Below are positions 21,448 to 21,486 of a DNA stretch of 21,486 nt, piece by piece (within the stretch, counting starts at the first letter, position 1; every line of letters starts with the position of its first letter). Position numbers and translations under genes: made by a program. The stretch covers positions 1 to 21,486 of the forward strand of contig JACNLN010000068.1 of assembly GCA_014381485.1 (NCBI GenBank), written 5' to 3'. Under the pieces are notes generated by a model that worked only from the letters and a program-made list of their open reading frames with translations, was not told where the DNA came from and made no database searches. The DNA comes from Fidelibacterota bacterium (lineage in GTDB: Bacteria > Fidelibacterota > Marinisomatia > Marinisomatales > CAZVFT01).

Positions 21448-21486
21448 CAAAGTGATTTATGAATTTATGAGTCGTATCTGAAAAGG

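Overview
The window is about 21.5 kb of AT-leaning bacterial chromosome. It looks like an FCB-group bacterium, most likely Neomarinimicrobiota (Marinimicrobia) or a close relative. That placement is an inference with moderate confidence. It rests on a TonB-dependent receptor with an N-terminal carboxypeptidase-regulatory-like domain, a DUF3098-like small membrane protein, TAnnTTTG-type promoter elements of the kind known from Bacteroidota (at least two good examples), many genes without a clear Shine-Dalgarno sequence, and dispersed GC-rich palindromes in the intergenic spaces. Almost all genes are intact, housekeeping-like and closely packed. There is no phage, CRISPR array or transposase gene.

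Layout. At 87-399 (minus strand) a DUF3098-like membrane protein gene runs into a tRNA-Asp(GUC) gene, so its stop codon lies inside the tRNA. At 514-3751 are mltG (murein endolytic transglycosylase) and a PcrA/UvrD helicase. At 3819-7151 is an iron cluster of fur, feoA, feoB and a small FeoB-associated Cys-rich membrane protein. A good Fur box overlaps the start of fur, so the cluster is probably self-regulated by iron. The gene-free stretch 7152-7648 is full of palindromes. At 7649-8509 is an MltB-family lytic transglycosylase. At 8532-10402 (minus) is an archease-rtcB RNA-ligation operon. At 10510-12064 are an OB-fold/HD-domain protein with a degenerate metal site and an ECF-type transporter S component. 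A 320-bp gap at 12065-12384 carries three tandem palindromes that resemble REP/RAYT-type repeats. At 12385-14070 is a secreted, probably outer-membrane beta-barrel protein of unknown function. It converges on, and overlaps by 26 bp, a BtuB-like TonB-dependent receptor (14045-16144, minus) controlled by a cobalamin riboswitch (16182-16379). The stretch 16380-16999 has no gene but holds several fold-back elements. At 17000-21351 is a tight co-directional run: a YkfC-like NlpC/P60 peptidase, an HNH nuclease, trpS, scpA, scpB and an rluB-like pseudouridine synthase, with overlapping start and stop codons.

How the parts fit. The iron cluster covers sensing (Fur) and ferrous iron import (FeoAB). 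The B12 receptor imports cobalamin across the outer membrane under riboswitch control. A possible inner-membrane partner, the S component, lies 2 kb away, but that link is speculative. MltG, the MltB-like enzyme and the YkfC-like peptidase all act on murein or its fragments. The operon at the right end combines tRNA charging, chromosome segregation (ScpAB) and rRNA modification.

Most interesting non-coding signal. A family of short GC-rich palindromes, TCCCGMC...GKCGGGA in outline, occurs at least six times, and one copy sits exactly in a variable arm of the cobalamin riboswitch. Other notable points are the stop codon lying in a tRNA, the HD-domain protein whose HD dyad reads HA, and a 13-bp palindrome between the -35 and -10 elements of that gene.
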